A stretch of 5,059 bases of DNA from Aquificaceae bacterium (GTDB lineage: Bacteria > Aquificota > Aquificia > Aquificales > Aquificaceae), in the NCBI GenBank assembly GCA_015490215.1, contig WFYH01000035.1:1-5059 (forward strand), given 5' to 3'. Below are positions 1-5,059 of this stretch, in pieces; position 1 is the first letter of the stretch; the number at the start of each line of letters is the position of its first letter. A model generated the notes under the pieces. The model made no database searches and was not told where the DNA came from. It saw nothing but the letters and a program-made list of their open reading frames with translations. The position numbers were made by a program, and so were the translations under genes.

Positions 1-134
1 CTCAAGCTAAGCTCAGGAAATACCACTAAATGAACCTTGCGGTGGTTCTCCTCACATATCTCCTTGATTTTCTTAAGATTTCCCTCAACATCCCCTACCA
101 CGGGATTTATCTGGGCAATACACAGGCTTAGCAT
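1..134 (-). CDS. nadE: NAD+ synthetase, glutamine-dependent, N-terminal fragment (runs off left edge)
   Basis: The first 44 codons of a minus-strand gene whose remainder lies outside the window. The product starts MLSLCIAQINPVVGD and continues to VVFPELSL. This is the start of a carbon-nitrogen hydrolase (nitrilase-fold) domain: the AQINPxVGD opening and the FPEL segment, whose Glu (about residue 41) is the first member of the Glu-Lys-Cys glutaminase triad. In glutamine-dependent NAD synthetases this domain frees ammonia from glutamine, and a C-terminal synthetase domain uses it to amidate deamido-NAD in the cytoplasm. The synthetase domain is not visible, so another nitrilase-family amidase is possible, but the AQINPxVGD opening favours NadE. 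The ATG at 134 matches the usual family N-terminus, and an in-frame TGA lies six codons upstream. There is no good Shine-Dalgarno sequence. The start codon lies inside the end of the preceding Doc-like frame (7-base overlap), suggesting translational coupling. Confidence 0.8.
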   Translation of the reverse strand, partial: MLSLCIAQINPVVGDVEGNLKKIKEICEENHRKVHLVVFPELSL

Positions 135-319
135 AACTTTAAGTATACTTCTTCACCCTTTTCCACAGTATCTCTGTAAATTTCCTCTCCGCCGAAAGAG
201 GTTCTGGGTTTTTCCACAGCGGCTTCAAGGAGACCAAAATCCCTCACTCCCGGGATAGCCTCTTCCCCGAAGATGTTAGCCCAAACATTTAGCGCTTCAG
301 CAACACTCAGGTATCTCAT
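128..319 (-). pseudogene. Truncated Doc/Fic-family toxin (death-on-curing), N-terminal part only
   Basis: A 63-residue frame that matches the beginning of Doc-type (death-on-curing) proteins: MRYLSVAEAL, then GVRDFGLLEAAVEKP (about residues 24-38) followed by FGGEEIY (about 42-48). Doc toxins phosphorylate elongation factor Tu using a Fic fold whose HPFxDGN(K/G)R motif follows roughly where this frame stops. Here the protein ends VYLKLC and a stop, so the catalytic motif is absent, and the downstream DNA encodes the NadE start instead. Full Doc proteins are about 120-130 residues, so about half is missing. The start ATG overlaps the stop of the upstream 55-residue gene (ATGA), the usual tight antitoxin-toxin arrangement, and its own stop overlaps the nadE start. 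It cannot be an active Fic enzyme as it stands. It may be a decayed toxin, or persist as an upstream frame that carries ribosomes to nadE. The family assignment is recognised from motifs, not searched. Confidence 0.72.
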
Positions 320-483
320 TTAAGTCTTTCCAGAAGCTCTTTTCTTACCCTTACGATTTCTTTAACCTTCTTATCAAAGTCACCGCCAACAAGACCTCTG
401 TCCACCAGAGCTTTAGCAAGATCCTTTCCCCTGTGGAATTCCTTAACCAGTCCCTCAATAAGAAGAGATTTTTTATTTTTCAT
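316..483 (-). CDS. Small antitoxin-like protein (55 aa) preceding the Doc remnant
   Basis: A 55-residue frame with ATG at 483 and TGA at 318-316, too short for many gene callers. The product begins MKNKKSLLIEGLVKEFHRGK, passes through DLAKALVDRGLVGGDFDKK and ends in a charged helical tail rich in Lys, Glu and Arg. No membrane segment or signal peptide is visible. Its stop overlaps the Doc-like start by four bases (ATGA), the spacing typical of antitoxin-toxin operons, and this position is the main reason for calling it an antitoxin. It does not show an obvious Phd/YefM pattern, so if it is a Doc antitoxin it belongs to a type I do not recognise. A weak AGGA lies just before the ATG. It starts 50 bases after the dmsC-like stop on the same strand, so it could be read through from that gene or from its own promoter. 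Confidence 0.6.
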   Translation of the reverse strand: MKNKKSLLIEGLVKEFHRGKDLAKALVDRGLVGGDFDKKVKEIVRVRKELLERLK

Positions 484-487
484 AGTC

Positions 488-510
488 CTGTTTTAAACTT
501 GAAAAAACAG
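488..510. promoter_or_regulatory. Inverted repeat just upstream of the antitoxin-like gene (candidate operator)
   Basis: A perfect 7-base inverted repeat, CTGTTTT at 488-494 and AAAACAG at 504-510, separated by nine bases, sits 4 to 27 bases upstream of the small gene's ATG. Toxin-antitoxin operons are usually autoregulated by antitoxin binding to such a palindrome at the promoter. The arms are AT-rich, with no GC-rich stem followed by a T-run, so an intrinsic terminator for the dmsC-like gene is less likely. The role as operator is inference from position and symmetry. Confidence 0.35.
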
Positions 511-533
511 CTCCGTGTTGGTCAGCGCTTCGG

Positions 534-1550
534 TTATCCGTAAAGGGATATCCTTGTCTCCTTCCTCTCCATGAAACCTTTTCTGAGCTTATAACCCTGT
601 TCGGGGTAAAGTCCATAGAAGAGGTTTTGGACGTGGTTGCCCTCTACAAAGAAAGCCCACCTTTCAAGGGCACTACCCACCAGCACAAAGAGGTAGTTAA
701 GTCCCAATATCCACTCGTTGGCGGTTCCTGTGATCCAAGCATATAGGGTAAGGAAGAGAGGGACTACGAAAGTCAAAAGGTAAGCTACGGGTATAACGGT
801 GGAGAGGGTCTCCTTACCTTTTTTGTAGTAAAACTCTTCGGTGCAGTAGTTGTCAGTGGTAGAGCCTTTATCCAGTACCCTTATGGGTCTGTTGTGGGGA
901 AGGTTGAGAGCTTCGTTAAGGGTGGGGCGCTTGAGATAGAACTGCCTTATGTTGAAGGCGAGCCTGAAACCGAAGCCCAAAGACAGGAACAAGAACGAGA
1001 GGAATATAAAGGTTCCCAAATAGGGAAGTTTGTAGAGGTATGAAAAGTAAGCCATAAGTGTGGAGCCGAGCATCAAATACATAAGGAGGTAATAGATAAC
1101 CGTAATGGAGGTGTTCCACTCAAGGACAAACCTGTTGGAAGCGTAGATCATAGCGGTGGAAAATCCGCTCAGCACCCCGAGGATGAAGGTGGTGATGCCG
1201 AAGAAGTGTTCAAAAAAGGGATTAACCTCAAAGTATTTGAGAACAAGATATATAAGAAGGGTAAACCCGTAAGCTCCGCTAAAGACTGCTTCCCTTGAAA
1301 GCCAAGAGGTTCTAAAGCGCCTTACAGCTTTCCAAGCCCTGAGTTTGTGTCCCAAGTGAAAGGAAGCTCCTATGGCTCCCGCACCTATTAGCACAAGCTG
1401 AAGCAAGCCGAGCTTGAGGATGACCTCCTTCGGAAGTCCCTGCCCTTTGCCGAAGAGCAGTAGGAATTCAATGAAATACATGAATATGAAAGATCCTATG
1501 GAAGTTCCCGCCGTCAGAAAGAAGAATATCAGCGATAACGGTGGATGCAT
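534..1550 (-). CDS. DmsC-family membrane anchor subunit of a molybdopterin oxidoreductase
   Basis: A 338-residue integral membrane protein of the DMSO reductase anchor (DmsC) family. Such subunits hold a molybdopterin catalytic subunit and a four-cluster iron-sulfur subunit at the membrane and exchange electrons with quinol. Hallmarks seen: the opening MHPPLSLIFFFLTAG, the HLGHKLRAWKAV segment followed by TSWLSREAVF (about residues 66-90), YASNRFVLEWNTSIT (about 136-150) and the C-terminal ERWAFFVEGNHVQNLFYG (about 296-313). Hydrophobic stretches suggest about eight membrane segments, near residues 5-33, 46-63, 88-107, 117-136, 149-170, 177-199, 251-272 and 281-298, with a polar loop between the sixth and seventh. 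E. coli DmsC is about 287 residues, so this one is somewhat longer. The start at 1550 is chosen over the longer frame (to 1607) because GGAGGAGGTG lies five bases upstream and the family begins there. No dmsA- or dmsB-like gene flanks it. It could serve a sulfur, polysulfide or DMSO reductase; the substrate cannot be told. Confidence 0.85.
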   Translation of the reverse strand: MHPPLSLIFFFLTAGTSIGSFIFMYFIEFLLLFGKGQGLPKEVILKLGLLQLVLIGAGAIGASFHLGHKLRAWKAVRRFRTSWLSREAVFSGAYGFTLLIYLVLKYFEVNPFFEHFFGITTFILGVLSGFSTAMIYASNRFVLEWNTSITVIYYLLMYLMLGSTLMAYFSYLYKLPYLGTFIFLSFLFLSLGFGFRLAFNIRQFYLKRPTLNEALNLPHNRPIRVLDKGSTTDNYCTEEFYYKKGKETLSTVIPVAYLLTFVVPLFLTLYAWITGTANEWILGLNYLFVLVGSALERWAFFVEGNHVQNLFYGLYPEQGYKLRKGFMERKETRISLYG

Positions 1551-1555
1551 CGGCG

Positions 1556-1565
1556 CACCTCCTCC
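1556..1565 (-). promoter_or_regulatory. Strong Shine-Dalgarno site of the dmsC-like gene
   Basis: The minus strand reads GGAGGAGGTG five bases before the ATG at 1550. It is by far the best ribosome binding site in the window and decides the start: the 19 extra codons of the longer open frame would cover this site and have no family resemblance. Confidence 0.75.
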
Positions 1566-1627
1566 AATATTACGGGGGAATATTTTACCTGAATTGCAGA
1601 ACATCAAGTATCATTGGTATAGGAGTC
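1566..1627. promoter_or_regulatory. Divergent promoter region between the dmsC-like and nucleotidyltransferase genes
   Basis: These 62 bases must hold the start signals of both divergent units if each has its own promoter here. On the minus strand TAAAAT (1587-1582) is a possible -10 box without a convincing -35. On the plus strand TTGCAG (1594-1599) and TATAGG (1618-1623) are 18 bases apart and would place the start of transcription at about the GTG at 1628. All matches to the consensus are weak, and the two candidates overlap, so expression of the two genes could be linked. Confidence 0.3.
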
Positions 1628-2257
1628 GTGAGCGTAAGCCCTCAGGAAATCATAGAGAAAATCCTTAAAAGCTACGTAGCTGGGGAGGATAAAAGGGAGA
1701 CCATAGTATTAGCTCTTAAAACCCTTGAGGAGTTTCCCTACGCAATAGTAGGTGGTTTTGCGGTTTCCTTCTACTACAAAGGTGCACGCCCTGTAAGTCC
1801 CGATGACTTTGATGTGAAGATAAATCCAGACAGCACAGTAAAGATGTTAGAGGCTTTAAAGAACAAAGGCTTTCTCTTAAGGAGGGAAAACCTTTTTATG
1901 GACTCTAAGTGGTATGTATTTGAGCGTGCAGGTCAAGGGATAGACGTGGGAGTAGCTAAGAAACCGTGGGATGTGGAAGGGATAGAAAAAGCAAATATCG
2001 TGGTCTTCAAAGGCACCCGATTTAAGATCTTACCTCCCGAGTATCTCTTGGTATCCAAACTCTACGCTGGAAGACCCAAGGATATGTTGGATGTAGCCTA
2101 TCTAATTAAGAGCGGAGAAGTAAATATAGAAAAGGCTAAACGACTCGTTAGGAAGTTCCTCGGTACTTCGGACTTAGAGGACTTAGAAAGCTTACTCGTA
2201 TACGCTCAAACCTTTGATAACACACAGTTGAAACAGGTATTCGGCGTAGAGGTATAA
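1628..2257 (+). CDS. Nucleotidyltransferase-fold protein (AbiEii/MNT-like)
   Basis: A 209-residue soluble protein with the signature of polymerase-beta-type nucleotidyltransferases. With GTG at 1628 as residue 1, it shows AIVGGFAVSF (about 39-48), then ARPVSPDDFDVKI (53-65), which carries the acidic pair of the catalytic DxD (Asp60, Asp62), and a likely third acidic residue in GIDVGVA (Asp106). A later GRPKDMLDVAYLI segment (148-160) is typical of the C-terminal part in families related to AbiEii toxins and to stand-alone nucleotidyltransferases in toxin-antitoxin settings. The catalytic residues look intact, so nucleotide transfer to a protein or RNA is plausible; the target is unknown. The open frame extends to GTG 1541, but that start would lie inside the divergent gene's start and gives an N-terminus without family character. 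The first ATG is far downstream, inside the fold. GTG 1628 is preceded by AGGAG with only two bases of spacing, so the start is uncertain. No partner gene adjoins it: dmsC diverges, and hemE follows after 49 bases. Confidence 0.7.
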   Translation: MSVSPQEIIEKILKSYVAGEDKRETIVLALKTLEEFPYAIVGGFAVSFYYKGARPVSPDDFDVKINPDSTVKMLEALKNKGFLLRRENLFMDSKWYVFERAGQGIDVGVAKKPWDVEGIEKANIVVFKGTRFKILPPEYLLVSKLYAGRPKDMLDVAYLIKSGEVNIEKAKRLVRKFLGTSDLEDLESLLVYAQTFDNTQLKQVFGVEV

Positions 2258-2294
2258 AGTTTTTGGATCCCTTTCCTTTTTTGCAAATACGCTT

Positions 2295-2300
2295 CATAAT
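2295..2300 (+). promoter_or_regulatory. Candidate -10 box directly before hemE (leaderless transcript)
   Basis: CATAAT at 2295-2300 ends six bases before the hemE ATG at 2307, which would put the first transcribed base at the start codon. No Shine-Dalgarno sequence precedes the ATG (the bases there read TTATCCC). A -35 box at normal distance is poor (TTTCCT at 2272-2277). hemE could instead be read through from the nucleotidyltransferase gene, as no terminator is evident in the 49-base gap. Confidence 0.35.
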
Positions 2301-2306
2301 TATCCC

Positions 2307-3317
2307 ATGGACAGCTTACTTCTGAGGGCTATAAGGAAAGAACCCGTGGAGCGTTTTCCCGTTTGGTTGATGCGTCAAGCGGGCAGGTATATGAAGGAGT
2401 ATCTTCATTTCAGAAACCAAGAAAGAGATTTCCTCAGCCTATGCAAAAACGTAGACCTTGCAGTGGAGATATCCAAGTTGCCCATAAAGCTTTTGGGCGT
2501 GGACGCCATTATCATCTTTTCCGATATCCTCGTTCCCCTTGAGCCTTTGGGGGTAAAGGTTGAGTTTGTGGAAAATGAGGGACCCAAACTCTCTTGGCAC
2601 AGAGACATAGGAAAGCTTAAGGGTTACGACCCCCAAGCAAACGCCTACGTATACGAAATAATAACGAGGTTAAAGAGAGAGCTTCCGGATGTTCCAGTCA
2701 TAGGCTTTTGCGGGGCACCATTCACGCTCTTAAGCTACATGATAGAGGGTGGGTCAAGCAGAGACTTCAGAAAGACAAAAACCTTCATGTGGGAGAAGGA
2801 GTACGACTTTCACAGGCTCATGACTCTTCTTACGGAAACTCTTATCTCCTATGCGGATAGGCAGCTTTCTGCAGGAGCGGATCTATTTCAGGTTTTTGAC
2901 AGCTGGACCTCGGCACTTAGCAGAAGCGATTATGAAATCTACGTGCTCCCCTATGTAGAGGAGCTGTTTGATAAGCTTAGCAGTAAACACGATAAGCCCC
3001 TTATATATTTCTTCAGGAACTCTTCCGCCTTCATGGACTTAGCGGAGGATCTGAAGGTGGATGTCCTTTCCGTTGACTGGACCGTGGACCTCTCTTCGGA
3101 GATGCTAAAAAGCGATAAGGTCTTTCAAGGCAACCTTGAACCAACAGTTCTTTACGCTCGGGAGGATGTTCTGAAGGAGAAAGTTCTTCAACTTCTCAGA
3201 ACCATTCCCCGAAGGACGGGATACATATTCAACCTCGGGCACGGGATAGCGCCGGATATGGACTTTCGTAAAGTCAAGCTCTTGGTGGATACGGTAAAGT
3301 CCTTTTCCCTTGAATGA
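2307..3317 (+). CDS. hemE: Uroporphyrinogen decarboxylase
   Basis: A 336-residue cytoplasmic enzyme that removes carboxyl groups from the four acetate side chains of uroporphyrinogen III to give coproporphyrinogen III in haem synthesis. The length is normal for the family. The substrate-binding loop PVWLMRQAGRYMKEY carries Arg23 and Arg27. Asp73 in the FSDIL segment is the central residue that contacts the pyrrole nitrogens. The second signature, GFCGAPFTLLSYMIEGGSS, holds Tyr144. The FDSW segment supplies Ser199, and NLGHGIAPD near the C-terminus supplies His312. All residues expected in an active enzyme are present. The ATG at 2307 matches the usual family start (SLLLRA then RxPVWLMRQAGRY). 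It lacks a recognisable Shine-Dalgarno sequence and may be on a leaderless transcript. No other haem genes are in the window; clpC follows after 66 bases on the same strand. Confidence 0.96.
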   Translation: MDSLLLRAIRKEPVERFPVWLMRQAGRYMKEYLHFRNQERDFLSLCKNVDLAVEISKLPIKLLGVDAIIIFSDILVPLEPLGVKVEFVENEGPKLSWHRDIGKLKGYDPQANAYVYEIITRLKRELPDVPVIGFCGAPFTLLSYMIEGGSSRDFRKTKTFMWEKEYDFHRLMTLLTETLISYADRQLSAGADLFQVFDSWTSALSRSDYEIYVLPYVEELFDKLSSKHDKPLIYFFRNSSAFMDLAEDLKVDVLSVDWTVDLSSEMLKSDKVFQGNLEPTVLYAREDVLKEKVLQLLRTIPRRTGYIFNLGHGIAPDMDFRKVKLLVDTVKSFSLE

Positions 3318-3331
3318 TTCTCACCATGGTA

Positions 3332-3360
3332 TTGTCTCTGGAACTGTGTATTGTTATCTT
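3332..3360 (+). promoter_or_regulatory. Candidate housekeeping-type promoter for clpC
   Basis: TTGTCT at 3332-3337 and TATCTT at 3355-3360 are separated by exactly 17 bases in the short gap after hemE. Transcription would begin near 3367, leaving an untranslated leader of about 17 bases that includes the ribosome binding site. A TATAAA at 3360-3365 overlaps but has no -35 partner at a good distance. I see no CIRCE inverted repeat or CtsR-type tandem heptads, so there is no visible sign of the usual heat-shock repressors. Confidence 0.4.
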
Positions 3361-3372
3361 ATAAACTCAAGT

Positions 3373-3377
3373 GAGGT
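3373..3377 (+). promoter_or_regulatory. Ribosome binding site that sets the clpC start
   Basis: GAGGT lies six bases before the ATG at 3384. The gene has no stop in the window, so this site and the family-typical start [12 protein letters not shown] are what fix its beginning. Confidence 0.6.
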
Positions 3378-3383
3378 AAAGGC

Positions 3384-5059
3384 ATGTTTGAGAAATTTAC
3401 AGAAAGAGCAAGGCAGGTTATATTGCAGGCACGGGAAGAGGCTCTTGATCTGGGTCACAGTTATCTCGGCAGCGAACATATACTCTTGGCTCTCATAAAA
3501 GAGGAGGACATACCTACCCTCGTTCTTTCAAGGTTCGGGCTTACGCCCGACAAGGTAAGAAAGGCAATAATGGGACAGATAAACAGGGGATCCCATACGG
3601 GAGAGATCCTCTTTGCACCTGATGCCAAGAGGGTTATAGAGTTTGCCGTGGAGGAGGCGAGGATACTACACCACCAGTTCGTAGGTCCCGAGCATCTGCT
3701 CATAGGCATAGTCAGGGAAAAGACGGGACTGGGCGGAAGGATACTGAGGGGTTTCGGGCTAGATGAATATTCGGTAAGAAGGGACGTCCTTCAGATCCTC
3801 GGAGAGCTTCCTCCCCAAGAGAGCGTTAAATACGCCCCTACCCCCAACCTTGACAGGTTCTCAAGGGATCTTACCCAGATGGCAAGGGAGGGTAAACTTG
3901 ACCCTGTCATAGGAAGGGAAAGGGAGATAGAGAGGGTTATTCAAATCCTTGTAAGAAGGAGGAAGAACAACCCCGTCCTTCTGGGCGATCCCGGAGTAGG
4001 TAAAACTGCCATAGTGGAAGGTCTCGCCCAAAGGATAGCTAACAAGGAGGTTCCCGAACCCCTCCTCAACAAGCGGGTCGTAGCCCTTGACCTTGCCGCT
4101 TTGGTGGCGGGAACCAAATACAGAGGTCAGTTTGAGGAGAGGCTAAAGAACATACTCAAAGAACTTGAAAAGGCACCCAACGTTATCCTCTTCATAGATG
4201 AAATCCACACCCTCGTGGGCGCCGGTTCAGCGGAAGGGTCTATTGACGCTTCCAACATGCTCAAGCCTGCCCTTGCAAGGGGTGAGATACAGGTCATAGG
4301 AGCTACCACCCTTGATGAATACAGGAAATACATAGAGAAGGACGGCGCCCTTGAGAGGAGATTCCAGCCCGTCCTTGTAGATCCACCTTCCGAAGAGGAC
4401 ACCCTTGAGATCCTCTACGGTCTTAAGAAGAAGTTTGAAGACTTCCACGGGGTTGAATACACCCCTGAAGCTTTGGAAAAGGCGGTGTCCCTTTCGGTTA
4501 AATACATCACAGACCGGAACCTTCCTGACAAAGCTATAGATGTGGTGGATGAAGCGGGTGCATTGGTCAAACTCAAGGCTTTGGACCTGCCGCCCGATCT
4601 GAAAGAGCTTGAGGAAAAAATAAAAGAGCTTGAAAGGGAAAAGGAAAAGGCAGCAAGCGAACAGGATTACGAAAGGGCGGCAAAGATAAGGGATGAGGAA
4701 CTCAGGCTCAGAGCAAAGTTTGAAAACCTCAAGTCCAAGTGGAAGCAGGAAATGGAGAAAAACAGACCCAAGGTTACCGCGGAGGACGTGGCGGAGGTGG
4801 TCGCCCGCTGGACGGGTATACCCGTAAGAAGGGTTCACGAGAGCGATATGGAAAAGCTCCTCCACATAGAAGAAGAACTCAAGAAGCGTGTGGTGGGTCA
4901 AGATGAAGCCATAAAAGCGATAGCTAAAGCTATAAGGAGATCAAGGGTAGGGCTCAAAGGAAAGCACAGACCCATAGGGGTGTTCCTCTTTCTCGGACCC
5001 ACCGGTGTGGGTAAAACGGAAACCGCTAAGGCGTTGGCGGAATACCTCTTCGGCACCGA
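3384..5059 (+). CDS. clpC: ATP-dependent chaperone ClpC (Hsp100/AAA+), N-terminal 558 residues (runs off right edge)
   Basis: ClpC hexamers unfold proteins and feed them to the ClpP protease in the cytoplasm. The visible domains in order are as follows. Two Clp N-repeats occupy about residues 1-145, seen as [12 protein letters not shown] with [10 protein letters not shown], then [12 protein letters not shown] with [10 protein letters not shown]. The first AAA+ module has Walker A GDPGVGKT (201-208), pore-loop Tyr246 in KYRG, Walker B ILFIDE (268-273), sensor ATT (about 307-309) and the arginine-finger segment GALERRF (321-327). A middle domain with heptad-like Glu/Lys helices carries a UVR motif ([12 protein letters not shown], from residue 428); this motif and the short middle domain separate ClpC from ClpB and ClpA. 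The linker ARWTGIPV is followed by the second module's Walker A GPTGVGKT (538-545). The rest of that module, including the ClpP-binding loop, is outside the window. No ctsR or mcsAB gene precedes it, unlike in Firmicutes. No disruptions were seen. Confidence 0.95.
   Translation, partial: MFEKFTERARQVILQAREEALDLGHSYLGSEHILLALIKEEDIPTLVLSRFGLTPDKVRKAIMGQINRGSHTGEILFAPDAKRVIEFAVEEARILHHQFVGPEHLLIGIVREKTGLGGRILRGFGLDEYSVRRDVLQILGELPPQESVKYAPTPNLDRFSRDLTQMAREGKLDPVIGREREIERVIQILVRRRKNNPVLLGDPGVGKTAIVEGLAQRIANKEVPEPLLNKRVVALDLAALVAGTKYRGQFEERLKNILKELEKAPNVILFIDEIHTLVGAGSAEGSIDASNMLKPALARGEIQVIGATTLDEYRKYIEKDGALERRFQPVLVDPPSEEDTLEILYGLKKKFEDFHGVEYTPEALEKAVSLSVKYITDRNLPDKAIDVVDEAGALVKLKALDLPPDLKELEEKIKELEREKEKAASEQDYERAAKIRDEELRLRAKFENLKSKWKQEMEKNRPKVTAEDVAEVVARWTGIPVRRVHESDMEKLLHIEEELKKRVVGQDEAIKAIAKAIRRSRVGLKGKHRPIGVFLFLGPTGVGKTETAKALAEYLFGT

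Noticed and set aside
37..258. Plus-strand open frame of 73 codons
   Set aside because: It is antisense to the nadE start and the Doc remnant, both supported by family motifs; its own translation has no recognisable features.
488..510. Intrinsic terminator after the dmsC-like gene
   Set aside because: The inverted repeat there has AT-rich arms and no T-run following the stem, so an operator role is more plausible.
1551..1607. Nineteen-codon N-terminal extension of the dmsC-like protein
   Set aside because: The extension covers the strong GGAGGAGGTG site, and DmsC-type proteins begin at the downstream methionine followed directly by the first membrane segment.
1541..1627. Upstream extension of the nucleotidyltransferase to GTG 1541
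   Set aside because: It would overlap the divergent dmsC-like start and its Shine-Dalgarno site, and the extra 29 residues have no family character.
3323..3330. Palindrome ACCATGGT between hemE and clpC
   Set aside because: Eight bases of perfect symmetry is common by chance, it is not repeated nearby, and it does not match the CIRCE or CtsR patterns.
3310..3498. Plus-strand frame overlapping the hemE end and clpC start
   Set aside because: It runs out of frame into the conserved ClpC N-domain and lacks any family signal.
3461..3709. Minus-strand frame of 82 codons
   Set aside because: It is antisense to the ClpC N-domain, with a serine-rich translation typical of a shadow frame.
4227..4901. 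Long open frame of 224 codons on the minus strand
   Set aside because: It lies entirely antisense to the well-conserved clpC coding sequence and its translation, rich in Phe, Leu and Cys runs, shows no recognisable domain. It is a shadow of clpC codon usage.

Overview
The window reads as a compact bacterial chromosome segment of about 5 kb. Genes overlap or lie within tens of bases, and the proteins are rich in charged residues (Lys, Glu, Arg), which suggests a thermophile. The mix of a ClpC-type chaperone, a DmsC-type respiratory membrane anchor, HemE and a glutamine-dependent NAD synthetase start would suit an Aquificales-like bacterium (Hydrogenobacter or Thermocrinis type). That placement is inference from general character, not from a marker gene.

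Layout. On the minus strand, reading right to left from 1550 to 1: a DmsC-family membrane protein (1550-534), a 55-residue small protein resembling an antitoxin (483-316), a Doc-like toxin cut short before its catalytic motif (319-128), and the first 44 codons of a nadE-type NAD synthetase (134-1, running off the left edge). The last three genes overlap by 4 and 7 bases. On the plus strand from about 1628: a nucleotidyltransferase-fold protein (1628-2257), hemE (2307-3317) and the first 558 codons of clpC (3384-5059, running off the right edge). The two strands diverge from a 77-base gap at 1551-1627.

How the genes relate. HemE (haem synthesis), NAD synthetase and ClpC are housekeeping functions. 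The DmsC-like protein would anchor a molybdopterin oxidoreductase and connect it to the quinone pool, but no catalytic or iron-sulfur subunit lies next to it here. The antitoxin-like gene and the Doc remnant look like a decayed toxin-antitoxin pair now translationally joined to nadE. The nucleotidyltransferase resembles families that supply toxins or antitoxins, but it stands alone. No stretch above 300 bases lacks a gene, and I saw no tRNA, rRNA, CRISPR array or insertion sequence. I found no clear new multi-gene system; the most unusual part is the truncated Doc/nadE junction.
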